Source of the DNA: Pseudomonas oryzihabitans
Lineage (GTDB): Bacteria; Pseudomonadota; Gammaproteobacteria; Pseudomonadales; Pseudomonadaceae
Length of the DNA: 64,000 bases
Assembly (NCBI RefSeq): GCF_006384975.1
Contig: NZ_CP021645.1
Span: 2,756,001 to 2,820,000, forward strand
Direction of reading: 5' to 3'
Below, piece after piece: positions 38,989-48,208 of this stretch. Position 1 is the stretch's first letter, and every line of letters starts with the position of its first letter. The translations under genes and the position numbers were made by a program. The notes beneath the pieces are model-generated. The model was not told the DNA's origin. It worked only from the letters and a program-made list of their open reading frames with translations, and made no database searches.

Positions 38989-39042
38989 AGGAGTCTCCTG
39001 CTCAAGAGTCGGAATGCCACGGTCGACCGCCACACCCTCCCC

Positions 39043-39492
39043 CTACCCCCGCTGCAACACCCCCCGCATGGACCCAAAGTGCCCCGGGAACGAGCAGAAG
39101 AAGGTGTACTCCTTGCCCGCCTCCAAGGCGCTGGTGTCGAAGGTCACCGAATCCTTCTCGCCACCACCCAACATCTTGGTATGGGCAATGATGCGTTCGT
39201 CGCCTTCGGGCAGGTAGCCCTTGGCCTCACCCGCGTTCATGCCGGCGGCGTCCACCGCGGCGGCGTCGGTGGAGCGGGTCAGTACCCAGTTATGGCCCAT
39301 CACGTTCTTGGGCAGGCTGCCGCTGTGGATCAACTCGACGGTAAAGGTCTTGCACGACGCCGGGACCTGGATGGAGGCGCGGCTATAGGTCATCTGATCG
39401 CCGGCTTCGATTTGCGTCGTACAGCTGTCGGCGGCCCAGGCGCCGGTACTTCCCAGTGCGAACAGCGCCGCAGCGAACAACTTAGATTTCAT
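39043..39492 (-). CDS. azu: Azurin
   Basis: A 149-residue periplasmic blue-copper protein. Signal peptide (about 20 residues, cut after AWA). Copper ligands at exactly the spacing of azurin: H67 (MGHNWVL), C133 (FFCSFPGH), H138 and M142 (FGSMRG). Cys pair at CTTQ and SCKTF form the disulfide. It carries electrons in the periplasm, e.g. to nitrite reductase or cytochrome c peroxidase. ATG at 39492. Confidence 0.96.
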   Translation of the reverse strand: MKSKLFAAALFALGSTGAWAADSCTTQIEAGDQMTYSRASIQVPASCKTFTVELIHSGSLPKNVMGHNWVLTRSTDAAAVDAAGMNAGEAKGYLPEGDERIIAHTKMLGGGEKDSVTFDTSALEAGKEYTFFCSFPGHFGSMRGVLQRG

Positions 39493-39825
39493 GAACCCTC
39501 CGGATGCGTGAAAGTCGCCAGTCAGACCGATGCGAGGGTGGCGGGTTCCGGCAGACCTGGCAAGCGCGTGGCACGCTTCGCTCTATCGGCTCCATCGAAA
39601 CCTTTGCCGGGCGTTCACGCCAGGTGCCTGCGACCATGGCTGCACCTCTCGCCAGCCAAGGATGCCCGCCATGACCCTCACCGCCCTGCTGCACGAGCTG
39701 TTCGCCAGCTACGCCCAGGCCGCCAGCGGCAATGCGCCGGAAGAAGCTTTCCTCGCGCGATGACGGTGCTTTGATCCGGCGGATCGGGCGGCTAGGCTAG
39801 GCGTTTTGCCTGCCGAGGAGTCCCC
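39493..39825. other. Azurin-LOG intergenic region
   Basis: A 333-bp region. It holds a possible 30-codon ORF (39671-39763, see that entry) and the weak ribosome site of the LOG gene (GAGGAG at 39814-39819). No repeat or clear promoter was identified. Confidence 0.5.
39671..39763 (+). CDS. Possible 30-residue protein
   Basis: ATGACCCTCACCGCCCTGCT opens MTLTALLHELFASYAQAASG plus ten residues, TGA at 39761-39763. It has helical, amphipathic character. No Shine-Dalgarno is clear (AAGGATG lies 10 bp before). No family is recognised. It may be a small gene or a remnant. Confidence 0.25.
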   Translation: MTLTALLHELFASYAQAASGNAPEEAFLAR

Positions 39826-40413
39826 ATGTCGCTGAAAGCCGTCTGTGTCTTCTGTGGTGCCAAGTCCGGTGCCTCTCCCGTCTTTCAGGAAGCCGCCGCG
39901 CAACTTGGTCGCACCCTGGCAGAGCGCGGCCTCACCCTGGTCTATGGCGGGGGCAAGGTCGGCCTGATGGGCGTGGTCGCCGATGCCGCCCTGGCCGCCG
40001 GTGGCGAGGTGATCGGCATCATTCCGCAAAGTCTCAAGACCGCCGAACTAGGCCACACCGGCTGCACCCGCCTGGAAGTGGTCGATGGCATGCACGCGCG
40101 CAAGGCGCGGATGGCGGAACTGGCCGATGCCTTCATCGCCCTCCCCGGCGGACTGGGTACCCTGGAAGAACTCTTCGAGGTCTGGACCTGGGGCCAGCTC
40201 GGCTACCACGCCAAGCCCATGGGCCTGCTGGAGGTCGATGGCTTCTATGCCCAGCTCGAAGGCTTCCTCGATCATCTGGTGGCCCAGGGCTTCGTCGCCG
40301 CGCCGCACCGCGCCATGCTGCAGGTAGAAGACTCGCCCAATGCCTTGCTAGACGCCCTCGTTGCCTGGCAGCCCACCGTGCCGCCGCGCTGGGCAGAACC
40401 GGCGCCGCGCTAG
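39826..40413 (+). CDS. LOG family protein (cytokinin riboside 5'-monophosphate phosphoribohydrolase)
   Basis: A 195-residue LOG/TIGR00730 protein. Diagnostic motifs GGGKVGLMG near residue 43 and [14 protein letters not shown] near 107 hold the nucleotide site and catalytic Glu. It hydrolyses nucleoside 5'-monophosphates to free base plus ribose phosphate; physiological role in bacteria is often unclear. ATG at 39826 follows GAGGAG. Confidence 0.93.
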   Translation: MSLKAVCVFCGAKSGASPVFQEAAAQLGRTLAERGLTLVYGGGKVGLMGVVADAALAAGGEVIGIIPQSLKTAELGHTGCTRLEVVDGMHARKARMAELADAFIALPGGLGTLEELFEVWTWGQLGYHAKPMGLLEVDGFYAQLEGFLDHLVAQGFVAAPHRAMLQVEDSPNALLDALVAWQPTVPPRWAEPAPR

Positions 40414-40501
40414 CGCCGCTGCACCGCCCGTCCCGGATCTCGAACCCTCGCCGCTTGTGGCCTGTCGGTACTGACAGGCACCTAGTTAAGAGGATTCTTT
40501 C

Positions 40502-41359
40502 ATGACCGACTTCCCCAAAGCCCCCATGCCCGAACAGCAGCAGGAGGTTCCCGGCCTGCAGTCGCGCATGAATCCGCTGCCGGATTGCGGAGAGCAAAGC
40601 TACAAGGGCTCCGGCCGCCTGACCGGCAAGAAGGCGCTGATCACCGGTGGCGACAGTGGTATCGGCCGCGCCGTGGCCATCGCCTTCGCCCGTGAAGGCG
40701 CCGATGTCGCCATCAGCTACCTGGACGAGCACGAAGACGCCGAGGACACCGCCCGCCTGGTGCGCGAGGCCGGGCGTGAAGCCCTGCTACTGCCGGGCTG
40801 CCTGTCCCAGCGCGAGCAGTGCCTGGCGGTGGTGGACAAGACCGTGGCCGCCTTCGGCCGCCTCGATGTGCTGGTCAATAACGCCGCTTTCCAGATGACT
40901 CACGAGACCCTCGACGAGATTCCCGACGACGAGTGGGTCTACACCTTCGATGTGAACATCACCGCCATGTTTCGCATCACCCAGGCGGCGGTGAAGCACA
41001 TGGGCAAGGGCGGCTCCATCATCAACACCACCTCGGTGAACTCGGACATGCCGCGGCCGACCCTGCTGGCCTATGCCACCACCAAGGGCGCCATCGCCAA
41101 CTTCACCGCGGGTCTGGCCCAGTTGCTCGGCGAGAAGGGCATCCGTGCCAACAGCGTAGCCCCCGGCCCCATCTGGACCCCGCTGATCCCGTCCACCATG
41201 CCGCCCGAGCAGGTCAAGGAATTCGGTGGCAATACCCCGCTCGGCCGCCCCGGCCAGCCGGTGGAACTGGCGCCGGTCTACGTGATGCTGGCCTCGGATG
41301 AATCCAGCTACACCTCGGGCGCACGCATCGCCGTCACCGGCGGCAAGCCGATTCTATGA
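40502..41359 (+). CDS. SDR family oxidoreductase (YghA-like), paralogue 1
   Basis: A 285-residue classical SDR with an extra N-terminal segment, as in YghA/glucose-dehydrogenase-like stress proteins. NAD(P)-binding GGDSGIGRAVAIAFAREGAD, catalytic Ser-Tyr-Lys in SIINTTSVNSDM and AYATTKGA. It is about three-quarters identical by eye to the SDR at 42502-43359, with a ManA-like gene between, so it is one of a duplicated pair. Start ATG 40502 with AAGAGG upstream. Followed by a terminator. Confidence 0.9.
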   Translation: MTDFPKAPMPEQQQEVPGLQSRMNPLPDCGEQSYKGSGRLTGKKALITGGDSGIGRAVAIAFAREGADVAISYLDEHEDAEDTARLVREAGREALLLPGCLSQREQCLAVVDKTVAAFGRLDVLVNNAAFQMTHETLDEIPDDEWVYTFDVNITAMFRITQAAVKHMGKGGSIINTTSVNSDMPRPTLLAYATTKGAIANFTAGLAQLLGEKGIRANSVAPGPIWTPLIPSTMPPEQVKEFGGNTPLGRPGQPVELAPVYVMLASDESSYTSGARIAVTGGKPIL

Positions 41360-41365
41360 TGCCCT

Positions 41366-41390
41366 GGCCCCGGCGCCTGCCGGGGCCTTT
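41366..41390 (+). terminator. Rho-independent terminator after SDR paralogue 1
   Basis: GGCCCCGGC (41366-41374), loop GCCT, GCCGGGGCC (41379-41387), then TTT. It precedes the ManA-like gene by 22 bp, so that gene probably has its own promoter or is read through. Confidence 0.8.
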
Positions 41391-41411
41391 CCTGTCGCTG
41401 GAGTCCCCCCG

Positions 41412-42485
41412 ATGCTCGGCTATCCCCTGCGTCTATCCACCCCCTTGCGCACCCATGTGTTCGGCGGCCACGAGATCGCCGAGCGCCTCGGCAAGCGCGG
41501 CCTGCCGCCCGGTCGTATCGCCGAGACCTGGGAGATCAGCGATGTGCCGGGCAGCAGCGCCACGGTGCTCGAAGGGCCCCTCGCCGGGCGCAGTCTGCAC
41601 GAGGTGGTAGAAGCTCATCCCGATCAACTGGTCGCCCCCGGCTGGCAGGGGCCCTGGTTTCCCCTGCTGACCAAATTCATCGACGGTAGCGGTCGCCTGC
41701 CGGTGCACCTGCACGCCGACGACGCCACCGCGCGGCGCCTGGAATGCCAACCCAACGGCAAGACCGAAGCCTGGCACATCCTCTGGGCCGAACCGGGCGC
41801 CACTGCCCTGGTGGGCCTCAAGCCTAGCCAGACCCGCGACGGCGTGCGCAACGCCCTGCTGCGACAGGACTACGACGCCGTGATGCGCCGCCTGCCGGTA
41901 CGCGCCGGCGAGACCTTCTTCGTCCCCGGCGGCACCCTGCACAGCTTCGGCCCCGGCACCCTGATCTACGAGATCGAACAGACCTCGGACATCCAGCAGC
42001 ACGCCATGCCCTGGCGCATGACCGATGGCGAGCCCCTGTCTCATGGTGAATGGCGCGCCGGCATCGAAGCCCTGCTGGACGAGCTGGACCTGGACGCTGA
42101 TCCGCGAGTCACACCCGGTCTGCGTCTGCCCCTGGGTGACGGTCACGACCGCCTGCTGTGCACCGCTTGCCAGCACTTCGCCCTGGAACGTTGGCGCCTG
42201 GCCGGCGCCGGTGCGCCACCGCTGGACTATGGTTTCAGCAGCGCGCGCCTGCTGAGCAACGTCGGCCGGCCGGTGCGCCTGGAGGCGCCCGGCTGGAGCG
42301 GCATGCTCGGCGCCGCCGAATCCCTGCTGCTACCGGCCGACCTGGGCGAGATCCGCCTTACCGGCCCGGCCGACCTGTTGATCGGCTACGTGCCCGATCT
42401 GCAACAGGACATCCAGGCGCCCCTGGCAGCTGCCGGTTACGGCCCAGCGGTGCTGGCCGACCTGGGCATCGAATTCTCTTCCTGA
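41412..42485 (+). CDS. Mannose-6-phosphate isomerase-like protein (class I)
   Basis: A 357-residue cupin of the PMI type I family. Zinc ligands in LPVHLHADD (His-x-His), KTEAWHIL (Glu) and PGGTLHSFGPGTLIYEIEQTSD (His). ATG at 41412; upstream reading adds a stretch overlapping the terminator. It interconverts mannose 6-phosphate and fructose 6-phosphate in relatives, but similar proteins also act on other sugars. It sits between two paralogous SDR genes. Confidence 0.85.
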   Translation: MLGYPLRLSTPLRTHVFGGHEIAERLGKRGLPPGRIAETWEISDVPGSSATVLEGPLAGRSLHEVVEAHPDQLVAPGWQGPWFPLLTKFIDGSGRLPVHLHADDATARRLECQPNGKTEAWHILWAEPGATALVGLKPSQTRDGVRNALLRQDYDAVMRRLPVRAGETFFVPGGTLHSFGPGTLIYEIEQTSDIQQHAMPWRMTDGEPLSHGEWRAGIEALLDELDLDADPRVTPGLRLPLGDGHDRLLCTACQHFALERWRLAGAGAPPLDYGFSSARLLSNVGRPVRLEAPGWSGMLGAAESLLLPADLGEIRLTGPADLLIGYVPDLQQDIQAPLAAAGYGPAVLADLGIEFSS

Positions 42486-42501
42486 CCTCCAAGGAGTCCC
42501 C

Positions 42502-43359
42502 ATGAGCGACCATCCCAAGCCCCCACTGAAACCCCAACCCCAGACCTTCCCCGGTTCGGAAGCGCACATGGACCCACGCCCCGACAGCGGCGCCGAGACC
42601 TATCGCGGTTCGGGTCGCATCAAGGGCAAGGCGGCGCTGATCACCGGTGCCGACAGCGGCATCGGTCGCGCCGTGGCCATCGCCTTCGCCCGTGAGGGTG
42701 CCGATGTCGCCATCGCCTATCTCGACGAGCATGAGGATGCCCGCGAGACCGCCCGCCTGGTCACCGAGGCCGGACGCCAGGCAGTCCTGCTGCCCGGCGA
42801 TCTAGTCGACCGCCAGACCTGCCTTGACGTGGTGCAGAAGACCGTCGAAGCCTTTGGCCGTATCGACGTGCTTGTCAATAACGCTGCCTTCCAGCAGGTG
42901 CGTGACAGCCTCGACGAGATCCCCGACGAGGAATGGGTGCATACCTTCAACGTGAACATCCATGCGATGTTCCGCATCACCCAGGCGGCGGTGAAGCACA
43001 TGCCACGCGGCGGCTCCATCATCAATACCGCGTCGATCAACGCCGACATCGCCCCGCCGACCCTGCTGGCCTATTCGGCTACCAAGGGCGCCATCGCCAA
43101 CTTCACCGCGGGTCTCGCGCAACTGCTCGGCGACAAGGGCATCCGCGCCAACAGCGTGGCCCCTGGGCCGATCTGGACGCCACTGATCGTCAGTACCATG
43201 AAGCCCGATGAGCCCGAGCAATTCGGTGGCAGCACCCCACTGGGTCGCCCAGGCCAACCGGTGGAATTGGCCCCGGCCTATGTGCTGCTGGCCTCGGACG
43301 AAGCGAGCTACATCTCCGGCGCCATGCTGCCGGTGACGGGCGGGATGCCGGTGCTTTAA
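42502..43359 (+). CDS. SDR family oxidoreductase (YghA-like), paralogue 2
   Basis: A 285-residue SDR of the same type as the one at 40502-41359, with ADSGIGRAVAIAFAREGADV, SIINTASINADI and AYSATKGA. It starts 16 bp after the ManA-like gene, so those two are cotranscribed. Duplication of an SDR around a ManA-like gene suggests a shared sugar- or stress-related role; substrates are unknown. Confidence 0.9.
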   Translation: MSDHPKPPLKPQPQTFPGSEAHMDPRPDSGAETYRGSGRIKGKAALITGADSGIGRAVAIAFAREGADVAIAYLDEHEDARETARLVTEAGRQAVLLPGDLVDRQTCLDVVQKTVEAFGRIDVLVNNAAFQQVRDSLDEIPDEEWVHTFNVNIHAMFRITQAAVKHMPRGGSIINTASINADIAPPTLLAYSATKGAIANFTAGLAQLLGDKGIRANSVAPGPIWTPLIVSTMKPDEPEQFGGSTPLGRPGQPVELAPAYVLLASDEASYISGAMLPVTGGMPVL

Positions 43360-43683
43360 GGGTTTGGCTGGGGTACCAGGGTTTGCCCTCACCCCAGCCC
43401 TCTCCCCGAGGGAGAGGGGGTTGATTGGGTGCAGGGCCGCCACTAGGGCGCTAGGTTCCTGATAGCCACAGGGCACTCTGGCGCTCGATGTAAAGCACGC
43501 CGCCGCAGCCTGGCCGGGCGCCTCATCTCCCTTTGGGAGAGGGCCGCTCAGTAGCCTAGAGGCTCTTTCCTTCGAGCTTGAAAATGGCTCTAAGGAAAGC
43601 CCCATACGGCGTTGCTTGTGCGAGATGACGACGTCTTGTTGGGCTTCGCTGCGCTCAACCCAACCTACCCAGCAAGCCACAAC
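43360..43683. other. Repeat-bearing gap before the TetR gene
   Basis: A 324-bp stretch without genes. CCCTCACCCCAGCCCTCTCC with GAGGGAGAGGG (43386-43421), another GGGAGAGGGC stretch (43534-43543), and an inverted 31-bp repeat (43638-43668). No promoter is obvious. Confidence 0.6.
43638..43668 (-). repeat. 31-bp dispersed repeat (GTAGGTTGGG family), inverted
   Basis: GTTGGGCTTCGCTGCGCTC... reverse orientation copy in the convergent gap just after the TetR stop. Confidence 0.85.
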
Positions 43684-44340
43684 TCAGGGCTTCAAATACC
43701 CCACCACCGCATCGCCGATCATCGCCTTGTGCCGGCGTACCGAGTCTTCGTCATCCAGATCCACCCGATGGATGAGACCGAAGGTGTGGCGGTTGGAAAC
43801 GCGGAAGAAGCAGAAGGCACTGATCAGCAGATGGACGTCCACGGCATCAAGGCCGGCACGGACTTCGCCACTGGCCTCGCCGCGTTCGAGGATGCGGCGG
43901 ATGGATTCCAGCGCCGACAGATTCAGGCTGCTGATGGTCGCCGAACTGGCCAGATGATGGCCGCGGTGGATGTTCTCGATGCTTACCAGCCGGATGAAAT
44001 CGTCGTGGCTGCGATGGTGCTCGAAGGTGAATTCGGTCAGGCGGCGGATGGCTTCCAGCGGTGCCAGGCTGTCCAGTGGCAATTGCGCCTCGGTGGCGCG
44101 GACATCGCTGTAGAGCTTTTCCAGCACGGCGAGATACAGCCCCTCCTTGCTGCCGAAGTAGTAGTAGATCATCCGCTTGGAGGTGTGGGTACGCTCGGCG
44201 ATGGCGTCCACGCGCGCGCCACTCAGGCCCTGGTCGGCGAATTCCGCCACGGCCGCGGCAAGGATGGTCTGGCGGGTTTTCTCGGGATTGTTCTTGCGCG
44301 GCGTACGGAGCGTGGGCGCAAGCGCCGGGGTGTCCTGCAT
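43684..44340 (-). CDS. TetR/AcrR regulator of the dehydroshikimate module
   Basis: A 218-residue TetR protein. Helix-turn-helix about residues 20-65: TRQTILAAAVAEFADQGLSG and TSKRMIYYYFGSKEGLYLAV. The C-terminal domain, with FRLVSIENIHRGHHLASS-type stretch, is of the group found next to quiC1 and aromatic-acid transport genes. It lies downstream of quiC1 in the same direction. It likely represses quiC1 and the transporter; the inducer, perhaps dehydroshikimate or quinate, is inferred. Confidence 0.88.
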   Translation of the reverse strand: MQDTPALAPTLRTPRKNNPEKTRQTILAAAVAEFADQGLSGARVDAIAERTHTSKRMIYYYFGSKEGLYLAVLEKLYSDVRATEAQLPLDSLAPLEAIRRLTEFTFEHHRSHDDFIRLVSIENIHRGHHLASSATISSLNLSALESIRRILERGEASGEVRAGLDAVDVHLLISAFCFFRVSNRHTFGLIHRVDLDDEDSVRRHKAMIGDAVVGYLKP

Positions 44341-44421
44341 AGGCTATGACTCTTGTTATGGGAGCGGCGCCCAACCGACGCCGTTCCGGATACGCGGGTA
44401 CCCGCAGGGTGCCCGCCTCGC

Positions 44422-46323
44422 TCAAAACTCCGCGGGGGCGGGCCGACCCTGGCGCGCCTGCAGCATGGCCGCCAGGCGTACCGGGCTATTGGCCGCGCCA
44501 TAACCACTGTAGTCCTTGCGCTGCAGGATCTCGAAGAAGAACCGATTGGCGAAGGACTCGGTGTAGACGTGGAACAGCTCGCCGCCCTGGGCGTCGCGGT
44601 CGTAGAGCACGTTGTAATAGGCCAGGCGACTGAGGAAGTCGTCATCGAAATCGAAGCGCGCCCCCAGGTCGTCGTAGTAGTTCATCGGGATCTCCAGCAA
44701 GGGTACCCCGGCGGCCTTGGCCTGCTCCACCGCCTGGAAGATGTCCTGGCAGGCGAAGGCGATGTGATGCACCCCGGAGCCACGATAGCTGGACAGCGCC
44801 CGGGCGATGGCGGTGTTGCGGCTCTCGGAGATGTTCAATGCCAGGCGCACGTTGCCCTGGCGATTCTTCAGGGCGCGGCTCTTGACCAGGCCATAGGGGT
44901 CCGGGACCACCACCTCGTCGTCGGCACTGAAGTCGAACAGGCTCTTGTAGAACAGCACCCAGCTGTCCAGGGCATCGGCCGGCAGGGCGATGGCCACGTG
45001 ATCGACATGGGTCAGCCCCAGGCCGCCGCTGGCGCCGGCGCTGACGTCGAAGTCGGTGTCATAGAGACTGCGACCGTCGGCGCCGCGATCGGCCAGATAG
45101 ATCAGGCTGCCATCGGGCGCCCGTACCGCCGGGATTTCCCGCTCGTTGGGCCCCACCAGGCCGCGATAGGGCTGCGCCCGGTACTGCTGGGCGCGCTCCA
45201 GGGCGGCGTGGCTATCCGGCACCCGCAACGCCATGGCGCACAGCGAGGGGCCATGGGCTTCGAAGAAGTTATGGCCGAAGGAATAGGGTTCGGCGTTGAG
45301 TACCAGGTTGATCTCGCCCTGGCGCAACAGCTTGACGTTCTTGGAGCGGTGGCGCCCGGCCTGGGCGAAACCCAGCTTGCCCAGCCAACGCGCCAACTCG
45401 GCGCCATGGGCGTCGTCCACGGCGAACTCGAGGAACTCGGTGCCCTCCAGGCGCGGCGCCTGGGGCGGGGCGAACAGCGGCGCGGCCACCGGGGTTTCCT
45501 CGCGTTGCAGGCGGGCGGCGGTCTGCTCTTCCAGGTACAGCAGCGACCTCAGGCCGTCGGCGGCGGTGGCACGGGTCTGGGCGGCGCGGAAGCCGTCGTT
45601 GAAGATCTCCAGCGACAGCGGGCCCTGGTAGCCGGTCTGCAGGATGGGCGCGAGGAAACCGCCCAGGTCGAATTCGCCCTGGCCCGGGAAGCAGCGGAAA
45701 TGGCGGCTCCACTCCAGCACGTCCATCTGCAACAGCGGCGCATCGGCCATCTGCACGAAGAAGATCTTGTCGCCGGGGATCTGGGCGATGCCGGCCGGAT
45801 CGCCGCCCAGGGAGAGGGTGTGGAAGCTATCCAGCAGCACGCCGAGATTGGGATGGTCGACTTCCTTCACCAGCCGCCAGACCTGCTGCCAGGTGTTGAC
45901 GTGACGGCCCCAGGCCAGGGCTTCGTAGCCGATGCGCAGGTCGCGCAGGGCGGCGCGTTCGGCCAGCAATTGCAGATCGTCGGCGATCAGGCGCTCGTCG
46001 CCGAGGCTATCGGCGGCGGTGTTGCTGCACACCAGGATGAGGTCGGTACCCAGTTCCTGCATGAGGTCGAACTTGCGCTCGGCGCGGTCGAGGTTGCGCT
46101 GCAGGCGCTCACGGCGCCCGCCTTCGAAGTCGCGGAACGGCTGGAACAGGGTGATGGCCAGGCCCAGGTCCTGGGTGCGCTGGCGAATCTCGCGCGGGCT
46201 GGCGCCGGAATACAGCAGATCGTTCTCGAAGATCTCCACGCCGTCGAAGCCCGCCGCGGCGATGGCTTCGAGCTTTTCGGTCAGGGTGCCACTGATGGAT
46301 ACGGTAGCGATGGAACGCAGCAT
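44422..46323 (-). CDS. quiC1: 3-dehydroshikimate dehydratase (bifunctional sugar isomerase/HPPD-like protein)
   Basis: A 633-residue two-domain enzyme. The N-terminal TIM-barrel (about 1-280; AAAGFDGVEIFEND, LIADDLQLL, GVLLDSFHTLSLGG) is the metal-dependent dehydratase; the C-terminal half is a VOC/HPPD-like fold (FLEFAVDDAHGAELARWLGK to DYSGYG). This fusion is the QuiC1 type in Pseudomonas, turning 3-dehydroshikimate into protocatechuate. ATG at 46323 with AGGAGC upstream. Divergent from the transporter gene, beside a TetR regulator. Confidence 0.94.
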   Translation of the reverse strand: MLRSIATVSISGTLTEKLEAIAAAGFDGVEIFENDLLYSGASPREIRQRTQDLGLAITLFQPFRDFEGGRRERLQRNLDRAERKFDLMQELGTDLILVCSNTAADSLGDERLIADDLQLLAERAALRDLRIGYEALAWGRHVNTWQQVWRLVKEVDHPNLGVLLDSFHTLSLGGDPAGIAQIPGDKIFFVQMADAPLLQMDVLEWSRHFRCFPGQGEFDLGGFLAPILQTGYQGPLSLEIFNDGFRAAQTRATAADGLRSLLYLEEQTAARLQREETPVAAPLFAPPQAPRLEGTEFLEFAVDDAHGAELARWLGKLGFAQAGRHRSKNVKLLRQGEINLVLNAEPYSFGHNFFEAHGPSLCAMALRVPDSHAALERAQQYRAQPYRGLVGPNEREIPAVRAPDGSLIYLADRGADGRSLYDTDFDVSAGASGGLGLTHVDHVAIALPADALDSWVLFYKSLFDFSADDEVVVPDPYGLVKSRALKNRQGNVRLALNISESRNTAIARALSSYRGSGVHHIAFACQDIFQAVEQAKAAGVPLLEIPMNYYDDLGARFDFDDDFLSRLAYYNVLYDRDAQGGELFHVYTESFANRFFFEILQRKDYSGYGAANSPVRLAAMLQARQGRPAPAEF

Positions 46324-46777
46324 GCCGAAGCTCCTGTAGTGAACGGTCGTCTCCGTCGGATGACCGCCACGGAGAAGATCTGGTTCGTCGGGTCTGCGGA
46401 CGATTATTCTCGGCGCCATCCAGCCCAACAATGGATTATGTACGAACCGGTTAGTTTCTGTTCGCTGATCGAACAGTTGGTCGTTCAGCGAATTGACCAG
46501 CCGCAGCGACGACTCGCACTATGAATTCCAGAGCCTCCTGCGCTCGTCGCTTCTACCGCGTCGACCATAACAAGACAAACAAGAGTGTGCGTCCATGCCC
46601 CAGCTATCCACGCTATCCTTCGCTCCCCGTCTCGCCTGTCGTCCATCCGTGACCAGTCGGCGACGGGCAGGCTAGTCCCTACGCCCCGTTCTACCTAGTT
46701 CGGACCTGCGCCGATCGAGCGTGCTCGTGCGCGTCGCCGAACTCCATCCTGGCCTGACAATAATTCCGGAGACAACC
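46324..46777. promoter_or_regulatory. Divergent quiC1-transporter control region with nested palindromes
   Basis: A 454-bp region. Perfect 8-bp palindrome AACCGGTT (46445-46452); CTGTTCG/CGAACAG (46458-46464, 46470-46476) with 5-bp spacer; TTCGCTGA/TCAGCGAA (46461-46468, 46485-46492). This cluster of overlapping dyads is the likely TetR operator. Confidence 0.65.
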
Positions 46778-48175
46778 ATGGCCAATACCGCCTCCCCTAC
46801 GACCGGCTCCCAAGCCAAGAAAGCCACCGCGAGTGGCTGGATCGGCTCGGCACTCGAATATTACGACTTCTTCATCTACGCCCAGGCGGCGGCGCTGATC
46901 TTCCCGCAGATCTTCTTCCCTTCCACCGATCCCAAGATCGCCATCGTCGCCTCCCTCGCCACCTACGGCGTGGGCTATCTGGCGCGTCCGGTGGGGGCCT
47001 TCGTGCTGGGCCACTGGGGCGACACCCGCGGCCGCAAGAACGTCCTGCTGCTGTGCATGTTCCTCATGGGCATAGCCACCATGGCCGTGGGCCTGCTGCC
47101 CACCTACCACCAGATCGGCATCCTCGCCCCCATCCTGCTGGTGGTGCTGCGTCTGATCCAAGGCTTTGCCGTGGCCGGTGAGATTTCCGGTGCCAGCTCC
47201 ATGGTGCTGGAACACGCGCCCTTCGGCCGGCGGGGCTACTACGCGAGCTTCACCCTGCAGGGTGTGCAAGCCGGTCAGGTGATGGCCGCCGCGGTGTTCC
47301 TGCCGCTGGCCTACTTCATGCCCGCCGATGCCTTCAACAGCTGGGGCTGGCGCATTCCCTTCCTGCTCAGCGCCTTCGTCCTGCTGGCTGGTTTCATCAT
47401 CCGCCGCGAGGTCCACGAGACTCCTGCCTTCGTCAAGGAAGAGGCCAAGGCCGAGACGGCGGCTGCGCCCAAGCGCACCCCCATCGGCGAAGCCCTCAGC
47501 ACCAGCTGGAAGTCCATGATCCTGGTCGCGCTGATGGCGCTGATGAACGTGATCCCGGTGGTGGCCACCATCTTCGGCGCGGCCTATGCGGTGCAGCCAG
47601 CCTATGGCATCGGCTTCGACAAGAGCGTCTACCTGTGGATACCCGTGGTGGGCAACATCGTCGCGGTACTGGTGATCCCCTATGTCGGCAACCTGTCCGA
47701 CCGTATCGGCCGGCGGCCGACCATGATCGGCGGCGCCCTGGGTTCCGGCCTGCTGGCCTTCGGCTACCTCTATGCCATCAGTATCCACAACCTGCCGCTG
47801 GCCTTCGGCATGTCGCTGCTGATGTGGGGCGTGGTCTACCAGGGCTACAACGCGGTCTTCCCGAGCTTCTACCCGGAGCAATTCCAGACCCGCTACCGCG
47901 TCTCGGCCATGGCCATCTCCCAGAACATCGGCACCATGCTCACCGCCCTGCTGCCGGCGCTGTTCGCCCTGGTCGCTCCGCCCGGCACCGACAACATCTG
48001 GATCGTGGTCGGTGGCCTGGCTTTCGGTGTGACCTGCCTGTCGGCCCTGGCCGCCTACCTGTCGCCGGAAACCTACCGCGTGCCCATGAGCGAACTGGGC
48101 AAGCCCGGCGCCCAGCAGATGGACAAGCACGCCTACGACACGGCGCGTCAGGACAGCCTGAAAGCTAGCGTCTGA
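46778..48175 (+). CDS. MFS metabolite:H+ symporter, shikimate transporter-like
   Basis: A 465-residue MHS-family transporter with twelve helices: SALEYYDFFIYAQAAALIFP, GHWGDTRGRKNVL (motif between helices 2 and 3), RLIQGFAVAGEISGASSMVLEHAP, and GNLSDRIGRRP (helix 8-9). The pattern matches ShiA and other aromatic-acid/shikimate carriers. ATG at 46778 with GGAG upstream; the next gene is an OprD porin. Uptake of quinate, shikimate or dehydroshikimate is inferred from context with quiC1. Confidence 0.9.
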   Translation: MANTASPTTGSQAKKATASGWIGSALEYYDFFIYAQAAALIFPQIFFPSTDPKIAIVASLATYGVGYLARPVGAFVLGHWGDTRGRKNVLLLCMFLMGIATMAVGLLPTYHQIGILAPILLVVLRLIQGFAVAGEISGASSMVLEHAPFGRRGYYASFTLQGVQAGQVMAAAVFLPLAYFMPADAFNSWGWRIPFLLSAFVLLAGFIIRREVHETPAFVKEEAKAETAAAPKRTPIGEALSTSWKSMILVALMALMNVIPVVATIFGAAYAVQPAYGIGFDKSVYLWIPVVGNIVAVLVIPYVGNLSDRIGRRPTMIGGALGSGLLAFGYLYAISIHNLPLAFGMSLLMWGVVYQGYNAVFPSFYPEQFQTRYRVSAMAISQNIGTMLTALLPALFALVAPPGTDNIWIVVGGLAFGVTCLSALAAYLSPETYRVPMSELGKPGAQQMDKHAYDTARQDSLKASV

Positions 48176-48183
48176 CCCTGCCT

Positions 48184-48208
48184 GGAGCCCTTGCCTGGCG
48201 AGGGCTCC
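48184..48208 (+). terminator. Hairpin after the shikimate-type transporter gene
   Basis: GGAGCCCT (48184-48191) and AGGGCTCC (48201-48208), loop nine bases. No T-tract follows, so a weak terminator or processing hairpin between transporter and porin genes. Confidence 0.4.

Larger units (their letters stand above)
38139..39042. other. Gene-free repeat region between glutathione peroxidase and azurin
   Basis: Holds palindromic element copy C between two 31-bp repeats in opposite orientation (38152-38183 and 38957-38988). No gene supported; short overlapping ORFs recur with the repeat. Confidence 0.75.
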
